A stretch of 64,000 bases of DNA from Streptomyces niveus. Its GTDB lineage: Bacteria > Actinomycetota > Actinomycetes > Streptomycetales > Streptomycetaceae. Positions 7,735-16,607 of this stretch are shown one piece after another (position 1 is the stretch's first letter; each line of letters opens with the position of its first letter). Made by a program: the position numbers and the translations under genes. The notes below the pieces were generated by a model. It saw only the letters and a program-made list of their open reading frames with translations, made no database searches and was not told where the DNA came from. The DNA lies in the NCBI RefSeq assembly GCF_002009175.1, contig NZ_CP018047.1, positions 2,728,001-2,792,000 on the forward strand. Reading direction: 5' to 3'.

Positions 7735-8676
7735 TCAGACCTGGATGCGGGACATGCGGCGGATGAAGAAGAAGCCGACGCCGTAGAGGCCGAAGGCGAG
7801 TACGGTGCCGATCTGTCCCAGCGCCGAACCGGTCATCTTGTCGAGCGCCCCGGGTGTCGTGGCGTTGATCATCAGCAGGAAGCCGAGGCCGAGCATCGGC
7901 ACGGCGAGCGCGGTGACCTGGATCTGGGAGAGCATCGTCTTGACCTCTCGCCGGGTCTCCTTGCGCTCCTCCAGCGTCTCGGTGAGGTTGCGCAGCGAGC
8001 TGACGACCTGGCCACCGGCGCGGCTGGAGAGGATCAGGGTGGTGACGAGCACGACGAGTTCACGGGAGGGGAGCCGCTCGGCCAGCTCGCCGAGGGCGTC
8101 GTCCAGGGAGTGTCCGACGGCCAGTTGGTCGGCCACCTTGCGCAGCTCCTCGCCGGCCGGGTTGTCCAGTTCCTCGGACGCCATGACCAGGGCCGTACGC
8201 ATCGCGAGACCGGCCTGGGTGGCGTTGGCGAGTACGCGCGTCAGCTCGGGCAGCTGGTTGATGAAAGCCTCGGTCCGCTTGGTCCGCTGCCAGTTCAGGA
8301 ACGCGTTGCCGCCCCACACTCCGACGAGCGCCGCCAGCACACCGAAGAACGGGGCGAAGATGGCGCCGATGATGAAGTAGACGGCGAGCAGTCCGGCGAC
8401 GACATAGATCGCGTACTCGCCCGGCGACACGTCGAGACCGGTCACGGCGATCTTGTGCTCGATGCGCTTGCCGATGCCGGTCCTGCGCAGCCGCCGGTCG
8501 ATCCCGATGAAGCGCTGTCGCCGGCCGCCGACCGCGGCCATCTGGCCGGTCTGGGACATCCGGTCGACGAGCACCTGTCGTTGGGCCTTGCCCGCCGAGT
8601 AGACGTGCACGCCGACGACACCGAGCACACACGTGAGCAGTGTGATGCCTATCGTCAGGAGCGGGAGATTATCCAT
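7735..8676 (-). CDS. tadB: TadB-type pilus assembly membrane protein
   Basis: 313 residues: an N-terminal helix, two helices at about 85-125, a T2SSF domain (INQLPELTRVLANATQAG) and C-terminal helices ending FFFIRRMSRIQV. It pairs with TadC as the pilus platform and lies 57 bp behind tadA. Confidence 0.92.
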   Translation of the reverse strand: MDNLPLLTIGITLLTCVLGVVGVHVYSAGKAQRQVLVDRMSQTGQMAAVGGRRQRFIGIDRRLRRTGIGKRIEHKIAVTGLDVSPGEYAIYVVAGLLAVYFIIGAIFAPFFGVLAALVGVWGGNAFLNWQRTKRTEAFINQLPELTRVLANATQAGLAMRTALVMASEELDNPAGEELRKVADQLAVGHSLDDALGELAERLPSRELVVLVTTLILSSRAGGQVVSSLRNLTETLEERKETRREVKTMLSQIQVTALAVPMLGLGFLLMINATTPGALDKMTGSALGQIGTVLAFGLYGVGFFFIRRMSRIQV

Positions 8677-8733
8677 GTCGTGCGGGGACCTTCTGGGTGA
8701 GCGGCGGGCAGGGACTGGGGTGGTGGCCGGGGG

Positions 8734-10074
8734 TCAGGCGGCCGACTTCCGGAGTGCGAGCTGTTCCTCGGACTCGGCGACTCCGAAGGCGGGGGGAAGG
8801 GGTTCGCTCCGCATGTAGAGGCGCTCCGCGATCCGGCGGGGCAGCGGGTAGTACTCGAAGTGGCCGTGGATCCGGCCGTCGGCGGCCATGGGCTGGGCGA
8901 GGTAGCGGCAGACGGAGACGATCCGGTACTCCTCGCGGCCGTGGGAGTCGACGATGGCGATCTCGGTGATACGGCGGGAGCCGTCGGCGTGCCTGGTCAG
9001 CTGCACGATCACGTCGACGGCGCTGTTGATCTGGTCCTTGATCGCCACGAAGGGGATCTCGACCTCCGACATGGAGGCCAGGGTCTGGAGTCGCATCAGC
9101 GCGTCCTCGGCGCTGTTGGCGTGGACGGTCGCGAGCGAGCCGTCGTGACCGGTGGACATCGCCTGGAGCATGTCGAGGGTCTCACCGCCACGGACCTCAC
9201 CGACGATGATGCGGTCGGGGCGCATACGCAGGGAGTTGCGTACGAGGTCACGAATGGTGATCTGGCCCTTGCCCTCCACGTTGGCGGGGCGGGTCTCCAG
9301 AGTGATCACGTGCTGCTGCTGGAGCTGGAGTTCGGCGGAGTCCTCGATGGTGACGATGCGCTCGCCGTCGGGGATGAGCCCCGACAGGGCGTTGAGGAGG
9401 GTCGTCTTGCCGGTACCGGTGGCCCCGGACACGATCACGTTGAACTTCGCGCGGACCAGCCCGGACAGCAGGATCATCATCTGCTCGTCGAGCGAGCCGA
9501 GGGCGATCATCTCCTGGAGGGTGAAGGCCCGGGGGAAGCGGCGGATCGTGAGAATGGGACCGCTGAGGGAGAGCGGCGGGATGATGACGTTGACGCGCTC
9601 GCCGGACGGCAGTCGCGCGTCCACCATCGGATTCGCCTCGTCCACACGGCGGTTGACGGTGGAGACGATGCGCTCGATGGTCTGCATCAGCTGTTCGTTG
9701 GAGGTGAACCGCATCGGCAGCATCTCCAGTCGGCCGCTGCGCTCCACGAAGACCTGCTCGTGGCCGTTCACCATGATCTCGCTGATGGAGGCGTCTTCGA
9801 GCAGGGGTTCCAGGATGCCGAGGCCGAGGGCCTCGTCGACGACGCGGCGGATGAGCTGGGAGCGCTCGCCGGAGGAGAGCACGGGGCCCTCGCGGCTGAT
9901 GATGTGGCCCAGCACGCGTTCGAGCCTGGCCCGGCGCTCGGCCGCGGCCAGTGCGGACATCTCCGCGAGGTCGATCTCCTCGAGGAGCTTGGCCCGGTAC
10001 ACGCCGACGAGCAGGCTCTCCTCGCTCATCCCGTTCGTCGGCTCGGGGCTGTTGATGCGCGCCCTCAGGCTCAT
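8734..10074 (-). CDS. tadA: TadA/CpaF-family secretion ATPase
   Basis: 446 residues. It has an N-terminal helical domain, the PAS-like part (EIMVNGHEQVFVE), then the RecA-like domain with Walker A GATGTGKTT (about residue 216), an Asp box (TIEDSAELQL), Walker B (RIIVGEVRG) and the His-box region (STGHDGSLATVHANS). All motifs needed for a hexameric motor that powers pilus extension and possibly retraction are present. It follows the TadE genes by 74 bp and precedes tadB. Confidence 0.95.
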   Translation of the reverse strand: MSLRARINSPEPTNGMSEESLLVGVYRAKLLEEIDLAEMSALAAAERRARLERVLGHIISREGPVLSSGERSQLIRRVVDEALGLGILEPLLEDASISEIMVNGHEQVFVERSGRLEMLPMRFTSNEQLMQTIERIVSTVNRRVDEANPMVDARLPSGERVNVIIPPLSLSGPILTIRRFPRAFTLQEMIALGSLDEQMMILLSGLVRAKFNVIVSGATGTGKTTLLNALSGLIPDGERIVTIEDSAELQLQQQHVITLETRPANVEGKGQITIRDLVRNSLRMRPDRIIVGEVRGGETLDMLQAMSTGHDGSLATVHANSAEDALMRLQTLASMSEVEIPFVAIKDQINSAVDVIVQLTRHADGSRRITEIAIVDSHGREEYRIVSVCRYLAQPMAADGRIHGHFEYYPLPRRIAERLYMRSEPLPPAFGVAESEEQLALRKSAA

Positions 10075-10148
10075 GTCCTCAACTCCCAGGTCGTGCTGGT
10101 GTGGTGCTCGGGTGGTGCGTCTGTGCCGTACGGGTGAGGCCGCTTCGG

Positions 10149-10511
10149 TCAGTCACGGGGCATGGTGGCGCTTCTCTCCGCTTCACCGAAGTCGAGGATC
10201 GGCAGTATCGCCGGGATGGGGACACGGGCGGTCACGGTGATCTCGTCGCCGAAGTACTCCGGCGGCGGGATCACGGCGTCGTCGGCCAGCCAGTCACTCA
10301 TCGAGTCCTTGCCGACGCCGACGTAACCGGCGTCGTGCTGGGAGGCCGCGCGGGCCGCGGCGCGGGACGCCGTACCGGCCTGCTGGACGGCGTACGCCGC
10401 GAGGCCGAGCTGTATGGCGGTGAGGCCGATGAAGAGCAGGAGGGTGATGAGGCCGGCGAACTCGATGGCCGCCTGGCCCCGGTCCTCTGTGCGCGGGGAT
10501 CGCTTCGGCAT
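10149..10511 (-). CDS. tadE: TadE-like minor pseudopilin
   Basis: 120 residues. A short basic leader with DRGQAAIEFAGLITLL (TadE consensus with Glu-Phe) is followed by one membrane helix and an exported domain ending in SATMPRD. The start lies 2 nt past the stop of the preceding TadE-like gene, so the pair is probably translated together. It is probably a pilus initiation or tip component. Confidence 0.88.
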   Translation of the reverse strand: MPKRSPRTEDRGQAAIEFAGLITLLLFIGLTAIQLGLAAYAVQQAGTASRAAARAASQHDAGYVGVGKDSMSDWLADDAVIPPPEYFGDEITVTARVPIPAILPILDFGEAERSATMPRD

Positions 10512-10513
10512 GG

Positions 10514-10951
10514 TCAGCTCTCCTTCACGGCGGCCGACCGGCCCGGAACGGTGAACGGGAAATTGACCGAGCCCGCGAAGAGCACGGGGACCTTGAGGTC
10601 GACCTGCGCCTTGACGAGGTCACCGTCCGTCCAGCAGTCGATGGTGGAGTCCCAGGCGTCGGGCAGGTCCTTCTCGCCGGCCTCCTCGCACGCCGCGTCG
10701 CGCGTCCCCGCAATGGCCACGGTCCCGGCCCGTACGGCCTGGTCGGCGGCGTTCCCCGCGAGGGAGAAGGTGTAGCCGACCAGCGCCGCCTGCCAGAGCA
10801 GGACGGCGGTGGCCAGGATGACCGGCATCAGGCCGGTGAACTCGACCGCGGCCTGGCCGCGGTCGTCGAGTGCACGGCCGAGGAACCGGCGCGGGCCCGG
10901 AGTCGGGGCCACGCCGCCGCGTTCATCTGCCCGTATCTGTGGATTTCTCAT
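10514..10951 (-). CDS. TadE-like minor pseudopilin
   Basis: 145 residues. The leader is longer than in its neighbour (DDRGQAAVEFTGLMPVI at about 29-45), followed by one helix and an exported domain with two Cys residues that could form a disulphide. Together with 10149-10511 and 3098-3766 it gives the locus three TadE/G-type proteins, as is usual for Tad systems. Confidence 0.87.
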   Translation of the reverse strand: MRNPQIRADERGGVAPTPGPRRFLGRALDDRGQAAVEFTGLMPVILATAVLLWQAALVGYTFSLAGNAADQAVRAGTVAIAGTRDAACEEAGEKDLPDAWDSTIDCWTDGDLVKAQVDLKVPVLFAGSVNFPFTVPGRSAAVKES

Positions 10952-11006
10952 GGTTCAACGTGCCCCCTCAGCCTCGTCATCCCTCTGGTCACCGCAGCCG
11001 CTGCGG

Positions 11007-12254
11007 TCATTTCGATCGTCCGCGTCGCACCCCGACCGACCCCCGGTCTCCCTTGAACTTCCCCTGTTTCTCCGTGCCTTCGGGAGTCTTCACCAGTCCC
11101 AGCTCCCCCGCGAGCCCCCAGAGCGCCTGCTTCACCGTCGACTTGGACTCCAGGTCCTGCATCCTGCCCGCGTCGACCGACGCGTGGAGCTCCTTGAAGT
11201 TCGCCGGGATGACCACGCGTGACACCTTGGTGCTGGTGATCTTCTCGATCAGCGGCGGCTGGATCTCGGTGTTCCGCATGTAGCGGTTCACCACGATCGT
11301 CGTCTCCTCCGCCTTGCGGATCTGGAGCCGGTCCCAGAGTTTGACCATGCGCTTGGCCGCCCGTACCGCCACCACGTCCGGTGTGGTCAGCAGCAGGGTG
11401 GTGTCGGCCATCTCGATCGCCGCCGCGTTCGCGCTCGTCGTCTGCGTGCCGCAGTCGATGATCACGACCTCGTAGCGGTTACGGAGCGCGCTGACGATCT
11501 GGCGTACGGAGCGGTCGTTTATCTCCTCACCCCGTTCCCCCTCGCCCGGTGCGAGCAGCAGCCCGATGCCGGTGTGGTGGGTGAAGACCGCGTCCTGGAG
11601 CACGCGGGGCGAGATGTCCTGGATGGTGGCGAGGTCCACGATCGAGCGGCGGAACTGCACGTCCAGGTAGGAGGCGACGTCGCCGGCCTGGAGATCCATG
11701 TCGGCGAGGGCCACCGTCATGCCCGACGCCTTCGCGGCGAGGGCGAGCTGGACGGCGGCCACGGTCGTGCCGACGCCGCCCTTCGCCCCGCTGACCGTGA
11801 CGACGGTGCCACCGGGGCCGGTGAACACGTCGCCGCCGTGGCCGAGATGGCGCCGTACGCCCACGGACCAGGCCGCGGCGGCCTGGACGCGCTGGGCGAG
11901 TTCCTCGTACGAGAGCGGCAGCCCGACCAGTCCGCGCGCGCCCGAGTCCATCGCGGCCGAGAAGAGGCCGGGGCTCGCGTCGGCGGTGACCAGAATGACC
12001 CCGACCGCGGGAAAGCGGAGGGCCACCTCCCGGATCAGCTCGAGAGCTGGGACGGGACCGATCCGCTCATGTACCAGAACGACTTCCGGCAGTTCGTCGA
12101 TCGACTCCGCGGCCAGCCTGGCCAGGGTGTCGATCAGCGAGGTCGAGTCACCGACCGGCCCGGCCGGCTCCGCGTCAGGGAGCTGGCTGAGCAGGGTGGT
12201 GATGGATCTGGCGGCGTCGGCATCACCGACGACCGGAAGAATTCTGGTCGTCAT
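11007..12254 (-). CDS. tadZ: TadZ/CpaE-type ParA-like ATPase
   Basis: 415 residues. An N-terminal receiver-like domain without a clear phosphoacceptor pair (about 1-125) is joined to a MinD/ParA ATPase with the deviant Walker A SGAKGGVGTT (about 154-163), DMDLQAGD and VIIDCGTQ. The basic C-terminal tail is Lys/Arg/Gly-rich. TadZ proteins place the Tad machine at a cell pole or septum. The start is 7 nt past cpaB. Confidence 0.92.
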   Translation of the reverse strand: MTTRILPVVGDADAARSITTLLSQLPDAEPAGPVGDSTSLIDTLARLAAESIDELPEVVLVHERIGPVPALELIREVALRFPAVGVILVTADASPGLFSAAMDSGARGLVGLPLSYEELAQRVQAAAAWSVGVRRHLGHGGDVFTGPGGTVVTVSGAKGGVGTTVAAVQLALAAKASGMTVALADMDLQAGDVASYLDVQFRRSIVDLATIQDISPRVLQDAVFTHHTGIGLLLAPGEGERGEEINDRSVRQIVSALRNRYEVVIIDCGTQTTSANAAAIEMADTTLLLTTPDVVAVRAAKRMVKLWDRLQIRKAEETTIVVNRYMRNTEIQPPLIEKITSTKVSRVVIPANFKELHASVDAGRMQDLESKSTVKQALWGLAGELGLVKTPEGTEKQGKFKGDRGSVGVRRGRSK

Positions 12255-12261
12255 TCGTCCC

Positions 12262-12975
12262 TCACTTGTCCCCTTCGAGGGTGTAGGTGCTCTCCCCGGG
12301 GCGCAGCGTGGTGGGGCTGTCGTCGGGAAGCAGGGCGAGGCGTACGTGCTGTGCGAAGGACTCGGCGTAGGCGACGCGCTGGGCGTCCTTGGTCTTCAGG
12401 GCGAAGGTGATCGGGACGGCGGAGCGCGGTCCGGTGTTGCTGCCCCGGTCGTCCTCCTTGGGCTCCAGCGGCGTCAGTGAACCGACGTCGATGACCTTGG
12501 CGTTGGGGACGATGATCCGGGACTGCGCCTTGGCGCCCTCGTTCTCGGCGGAGAAGGTGGCGAAGATGTTGACCAGGTCGCCCGCGTTGATCTTGCCCGC
12601 GACGCCGGTCGCGGCGTCGATCATGATCGCGATCTCCTGCTCGTCGTTGGCGAGGGCGGGCCGCTTGACGATCATGTCGTCCTGGAGCAGCGATCCCTTC
12701 TTGAGCTGGGTGACCGCGATCTTGCCGTTGACGACCGCGAGGTCGGTGACCGCGTTGTCGGACAGCCAGCGCTTCGGCATCTCTATCTTCTCGAACTGCC
12801 CCTCCTCCAGCGCCGTGTAGGGAGCGACGTCCGCCTTCAGCCGGTACGCGGCCACCTCGGGTCCGACCTTCGAATTCACGTCGCTGATCACCGAGAGCAC
12901 GCCGGCGAAGGCGCCGAAGGCGCAGAGGACCGAGAGGAGCAGAAGAATGATGCCGCGGCGTTGCCGTGAATTCAT
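12262..12975 (-). CDS. cpaB: CpaB/RcpC-family Flp pilus protein
   Basis: 237 residues with one N-terminal membrane helix and a SAF-type domain (YRLKADVAPYTALEEGQ; VVNGKIAVTQLKKGSLL) followed by a CpaB-type region (AGKINAGDLVNIFATF). In Gram-negative bacteria RcpC/CpaB acts in the periplasm; here it would sit outside the membrane within the wall. It is the first clearly Tad-specific gene of the operon and is 7 nt from tadZ. Confidence 0.9.
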   Translation of the reverse strand: MNSRQRRGIILLLLSVLCAFGAFAGVLSVISDVNSKVGPEVAAYRLKADVAPYTALEEGQFEKIEMPKRWLSDNAVTDLAVVNGKIAVTQLKKGSLLQDDMIVKRPALANDEQEIAIMIDAATGVAGKINAGDLVNIFATFSAENEGAKAQSRIIVPNAKVIDVGSLTPLEPKEDDRGSNTGPRSAVPITFALKTKDAQRVAYAESFAQHVRLALLPDDSPTTLRPGESTYTLEGDK

Positions 12976-13101
12976 GAGCGGGACAACCTCGTTCGAAGAC
13001 GTGGGACGGGGACTGACGGGGCGGGGACAGGTACGGGGTCTGCGGTCGCCGCGCGGTGCCGGCTGCCGCCTCCGGCCCGTACGGACCGCCTGGCAGGCGG
13101 G

Positions 13102-13980
13102 TTACGACCCGTGGCGCGTTGGTGTTCCTGCATTCAAGACACCTGAACCGTGGGTTTGGTTCTCAGTCGCGGAGAGCGGAGCGGAACAGAATCCGCAACG
13201 ATCACCGATGAGTTCGAGACCGCACCAGGAACACACCTCTCGCCGTACGGATGAAACCAGTTGGTAGAGAACGGAAATATCCGGCAGGAACGCTGCGAAC
13301 TCGACCATCTTGGGCGTCCCCCACCACCGGGGGGAGTCCGAGAGAAGTGACATCTCCTGCACTCCCTGTACCCGCCAGGCGGGAGCGAGTGTCGCGGTCA
13401 CCCAGTCCGATTGCAATTGTCCCTTTCCCACCAGCAGTTGCGTGCCGAATTCGGGACCGGTGAGTTCACCGTTCCCGATCTTGATCAGCTGGGGGTCGGG
13501 GTTGGCGAGGACGCCGAACTGTGAGCCCGGCACCCAGGACTTGGCGTGCGACTTGAGACTCACCGGGACGCGGTCGAGCTTGGTGACCGAGTTGAGGAGC
13601 GCGCCGGCGTGGATGTAGTGGGAGAGCAGCCGGGCCGCCGACGCGACGACCCCGGCGCTGAAGTCGCAGATCGACAACTGCCGTAGCTGCCGCACGAGTA
13701 CGGCGAGGCCGAGCGGCGGCAGGTCGAGCTTGAGGAGGGCGATGCGGTCGCTCTCCAGGACGGAACGGACTGTGTGCAGCCGCCGCTCGTGCGCCAGCGG
13801 GATGGAGGCGGGATAGAGCGCGACGACATAACCGTGCTGCTCCACCAGGACCTGCATGTCCGCGAGGGCAGCCTCCAGAGGCTGGTCGTCGGGCGCCTGC
13901 AGCAGGGCCGCCGTGGGCGTCTGCTGGTCGGTCGGTGGCAGCACCAGATCATGACTGGTGACAGCTATGGCGGTTGACAC
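13102..13980 (-). CDS. Tad-linked protein with C-terminal zinc ribbon, function unknown
   Basis: 292 residues from GTG 13980, behind GGGGATCC. I do not recognise a named domain. The N-terminal two-thirds look like a soluble alpha/beta fold without a signal peptide. Near the C-terminus a CX2C-X8-CX2C cluster (Cys250, 253, 262, 265; CSWCGLELIGDRCGFC) should bind zinc. The tail is polar. It lies 126 bp upstream of cpaB, in the same direction, and could be the first gene of the operon. A regulator or cytoplasmic assembly factor is possible; neither is shown by the sequence. Confidence 0.8.
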   Translation of the reverse strand: MSTAIAVTSHDLVLPPTDQQTPTAALLQAPDDQPLEAALADMQVLVEQHGYVVALYPASIPLAHERRLHTVRSVLESDRIALLKLDLPPLGLAVLVRQLRQLSICDFSAGVVASAARLLSHYIHAGALLNSVTKLDRVPVSLKSHAKSWVPGSQFGVLANPDPQLIKIGNGELTGPEFGTQLLVGKGQLQSDWVTATLAPAWRVQGVQEMSLLSDSPRWWGTPKMVEFAAFLPDISVLYQLVSSVRREVCSWCGLELIGDRCGFCSAPLSATENQTHGSGVLNAGTPTRHGS

Positions 13981-14284
13981 CTGGATCCCCGTTCAGCTCG
14001 GCCGCCGGAGTTCCGGTGACCGCGGTTCTCTCTCCTGCTTGGTACAGCTGGTCGCAGCCTTCAGCGCACTTCCGCTTCGAAACAGCTTCAACTACTGCTC
14101 AGCACTTTATCCACGACTTAGGGCACAGAGAACACCTCACCGATGTGAGTGGCACGGCCCGCACATCGTACGCACCACCAAAATCGGGCGAAGCAGTCAG
14201 GCGTTAACCCATGTTTCATTTGAACTTGAAAGTAGCCGACCCGAACAGCCGCCACCAGGCAACAGGGGGTCTTTGGGTCCGGGT
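13981..14284. other. Divergent intergenic region
   Basis: No open frame with a credible start and ribosome site. It separates the minus-strand Tad operon from the plus-strand Flp-leader gene and must hold the promoter of 13980. It is somewhat AT-richer than the surroundings (around 14080-14240), as promoters are here, but I could not fix -35/-10 boxes. Confidence 0.5.
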
Positions 14285-14329
14285 TGGGTCCAGGGACCCA
14301 CGCAACCGGGTCCGGCCCCTCCGTACGCT
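14285..14329 (+). promoter_or_regulatory. Tad-regulon promoter of the second Flp-leader gene
   Basis: Perfect inverted repeat TGGGTCC-AG-GGACCCA (14285-14300), then 23 nt, then TACGCT (14324-14329). A TTGGGTCC half-site lies 11 bp upstream. This is the only plus-strand member of the four matching promoters. Confidence 0.6.
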
Positions 14330-14385
14330 CCGAATCCGATTCCGCATACGTAAGAGCTGTGCGGTCCACCGAGGGGGACGGTCGG

Positions 14386-15927
14386 ATGAGGCGGGAGCCG
14401 GTACGAGGGGTCAGAAGAGTGCCGCGGGGGGACCGCGGCACCTCCGCCACCGAGTACGTGGGCATGGTGGTGGTCGTCGCGGCCGTCGCGGGGGCACTGG
14501 TGGGTACCGGTGTCGACGGGACCATCGCCGACCAGCTGAAGTGCCTGGTCACGTTCGGACCGTGCACACCCGGCGGCGGCAAGGGGAGCCAGGCCGCGCC
14601 GAAGACGGACGCCGACTACGAGCCGCCGCTCTGCCAGATCTCCTCGATCAGCGACAAGGCCGGTGCCAAGGGCAAGCTGCTGTTCATCGAGTGGGGCGAG
14701 GAGTACGGCTTCCAGCAGCAGACCTTCCAGTCCAAGAACGACGTGAACAAGGACGGCAAGGTCGACGACAAGGACCAGCAGGTGATGATGACCTTCACCG
14801 ACGCCGCGTCCATAGCCGCCAAGAAGGACTGGAAGCCGGGCGCCAAGGTGGGCAAGTTCGGCTCGGACAAGGTGGAACTCGGTGCCGGGATCAAGGTGAC
14901 CAACGGGGACACCTGGGTCTTCGACAGCGAGGAGGACGCGGCCAAGTTCCGCGAGGACATCGAGGACCTCAAGACGTACGAGCTGGCCAACCGGCACGCC
15001 AACTCGCGTGGTGGCGGGCTCGGCAACAGCATCGCGTACCTCTTCAACAGCGGTCCGATGTACGAGGAGGAGCAGCTCCGCAAGCGCATCGACGAGAAGC
15101 TCGGCAACCGGCACATCAGCTACGGCAAGGTCGGCCTGGAGGCCAGCGCCGCCGGTGGTATGAAGCTCTCGGCGGGGGACGAGAAGAAGCTCAGCGCGAC
15201 GCTCGGCGGCAGCTTCAAGTTCTCGCCCGAGGTGACCTGGACCGACAACAACTACCGCAATCTCAAGTCGTACACGTACAGCGCGGCCATCGAGTACACG
15301 GGCAAGGTCGGCTACGAGGCCGGGCCCATCAGCGGCGAGTCCAGCGCGACCACCACCCAGACCGGCACCATCACGGTCAGCCACGACAAGACGACCGGTG
15401 AGCTGCTGCGTATCGACATGACGCGCACGGTCGAGAAGGGCGCCACGAAGGACGGCGTCTCGGTCGGCGGCGACAACGGCAAGAAGGACGACGAGAAGCG
15501 CGGCGGCAGCGGCAGCGTGAAGGGCACCGACAACGAGTCCGGTATCGAGGTCGTCACCAACTCGATCGTCCTCAAGCCGGGCGCCGAGGGCGACAAGCAG
15601 CGCGCGATCGCCCAGAAGTGGCTCGACGGCACCGGTGACAACGGAGCGCCGTTCGCCTACATGTTCGACGACCACGCGCCGACGAAGCGGCCCGGCGCGG
15701 ACGACCCGTTCGGGCAGCTCCTCTTCGACGAGGGCCTGTCCAGCAAGAACACGTACACCGGCCAGACCGAGGCCGCCGAGTACGGATTCGAGTTGAACCT
15801 CGGTCTGAGCTTCGGCTTCTCGGTCTCCACCGAGAAGAAGGAGGAGAACCTCAACGACGCACAGTTCCTGGGTGCGCCGCAGGGGGACAACCGCAGCTAT
15901 GTCCCGTACAGCTACTGTGCGAACTGA
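14386..15927 (+). CDS. Flp-leader protein with large passenger, function unknown
   Basis: 513 residues from ATG 14386, behind GAGGGGGAC. The N-terminus (RGDRGTSATEYVGMVVVV) is a Flp-type leader and helix closely like that of the Hint protein, including an ALVGTGVDG segment matching ALVGTGVGP there. The passenger is polar, has a Ca-binding dockerin/EF-like loop (DVNKDGKVDDKD at about 119-130), a long beta-prone Ser/Thr/Gly-rich middle and a C-terminal Cys (YSYCAN). There is no recognised enzyme or toxin motif. The promoter is shared with the pilins. A pilus-associated adhesin or effector is the best guess. A lipoprotein gene follows 25 bp downstream. Confidence 0.88.
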   Translation: MRREPVRGVRRVPRGDRGTSATEYVGMVVVVAAVAGALVGTGVDGTIADQLKCLVTFGPCTPGGGKGSQAAPKTDADYEPPLCQISSISDKAGAKGKLLFIEWGEEYGFQQQTFQSKNDVNKDGKVDDKDQQVMMTFTDAASIAAKKDWKPGAKVGKFGSDKVELGAGIKVTNGDTWVFDSEEDAAKFREDIEDLKTYELANRHANSRGGGLGNSIAYLFNSGPMYEEEQLRKRIDEKLGNRHISYGKVGLEASAAGGMKLSAGDEKKLSATLGGSFKFSPEVTWTDNNYRNLKSYTYSAAIEYTGKVGYEAGPISGESSATTTQTGTITVSHDKTTGELLRIDMTRTVEKGATKDGVSVGGDNGKKDDEKRGGSGSVKGTDNESGIEVVTNSIVLKPGAEGDKQRAIAQKWLDGTGDNGAPFAYMFDDHAPTKRPGADDPFGQLLFDEGLSSKNTYTGQTEAAEYGFELNLGLSFGFSVSTEKKEENLNDAQFLGAPQGDNRSYVPYSYCAN

Positions 15928-15952
15928 TCCCGGGGACAGGAGCACACACGCC

Positions 15953-16597
15953 ATGAGCAGCAACGACGGCAAGACGAGAGACAAGACGGCGAGGCCCGCC
16001 GGACGGACGGCCCTCGCGACCGCGTCCGCCGCGCTCGCGACGCTCCTGCTCGCGGCAGGGTGCGGCACGGAGGCGAAGAGCGGCACGGTGCCGGAGGGCT
16101 GGGGCACGCTCAGGACCCCGGCCGTCACGGTGGCGCACCCGCCGGCGTTCAAGGCGCAGGGCGCCGCCGAGCGCAGCAAGTACAACGCGGCGGCGGCGAC
16201 GCTCGCGGACGACAGCGGGACCATCGGCATGATCACCGTGCAGCTCGACTTCACGGACGCCGACTCGGTGGAGGAGGCGGCGATCGGCGCCGAGGCGGGG
16301 GTGGCGCTGGGCTCGACGCTCGGGAAGCAGGAGGAGATCACGGTCTCCGGCCCGGACGGCGACGAGGAGGCCCGGCGGATCAACTTCGAATTCACCCAGA
16401 AGGATTCGGGTGCCGGCTCCGGGGCGGGGACCCCGGGCGGAGCCCTCGACCCGAAGGCGGGCACCCGGGTCGACGGCGTGATCATCGCGGGACTGGACGC
16501 CGGCGACAAGACATTCGCGGTACGGATCGACGCGGTCAAGGGCAAGCTCGGCGCGGGCGACCTGAAGAAGATCATCGACTCGATCACGGTCGAATAG
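15953..16597 (+). CDS. Secreted lipoprotein next to the Flp-leader gene
   Basis: 214 residues with a long lipobox signal (LATLLLAAGCGTEA, Cys at about 38). The exported domain has regular alpha/beta patterning and a short Gly/Ala-rich insert but no motif I can name. ATG 15953 has AGGAG 10 nt upstream. It lies 25 bp past the Flp-leader gene and 10 bp before a DUF3592-type gene, so the three are probably co-transcribed. It may help export or anchor the Flp-leader product; this is inferred from position only. Confidence 0.85.
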   Translation: MSSNDGKTRDKTARPAGRTALATASAALATLLLAAGCGTEAKSGTVPEGWGTLRTPAVTVAHPPAFKAQGAAERSKYNAAAATLADDSGTIGMITVQLDFTDADSVEEAAIGAEAGVALGSTLGKQEEITVSGPDGDEEARRINFEFTQKDSGAGSGAGTPGGALDPKAGTRVDGVIIAGLDAGDKTFAVRIDAVKGKLGAGDLKKIIDSITVE

Positions 16598-16607
16598 GCG
16601 GTCGGCA

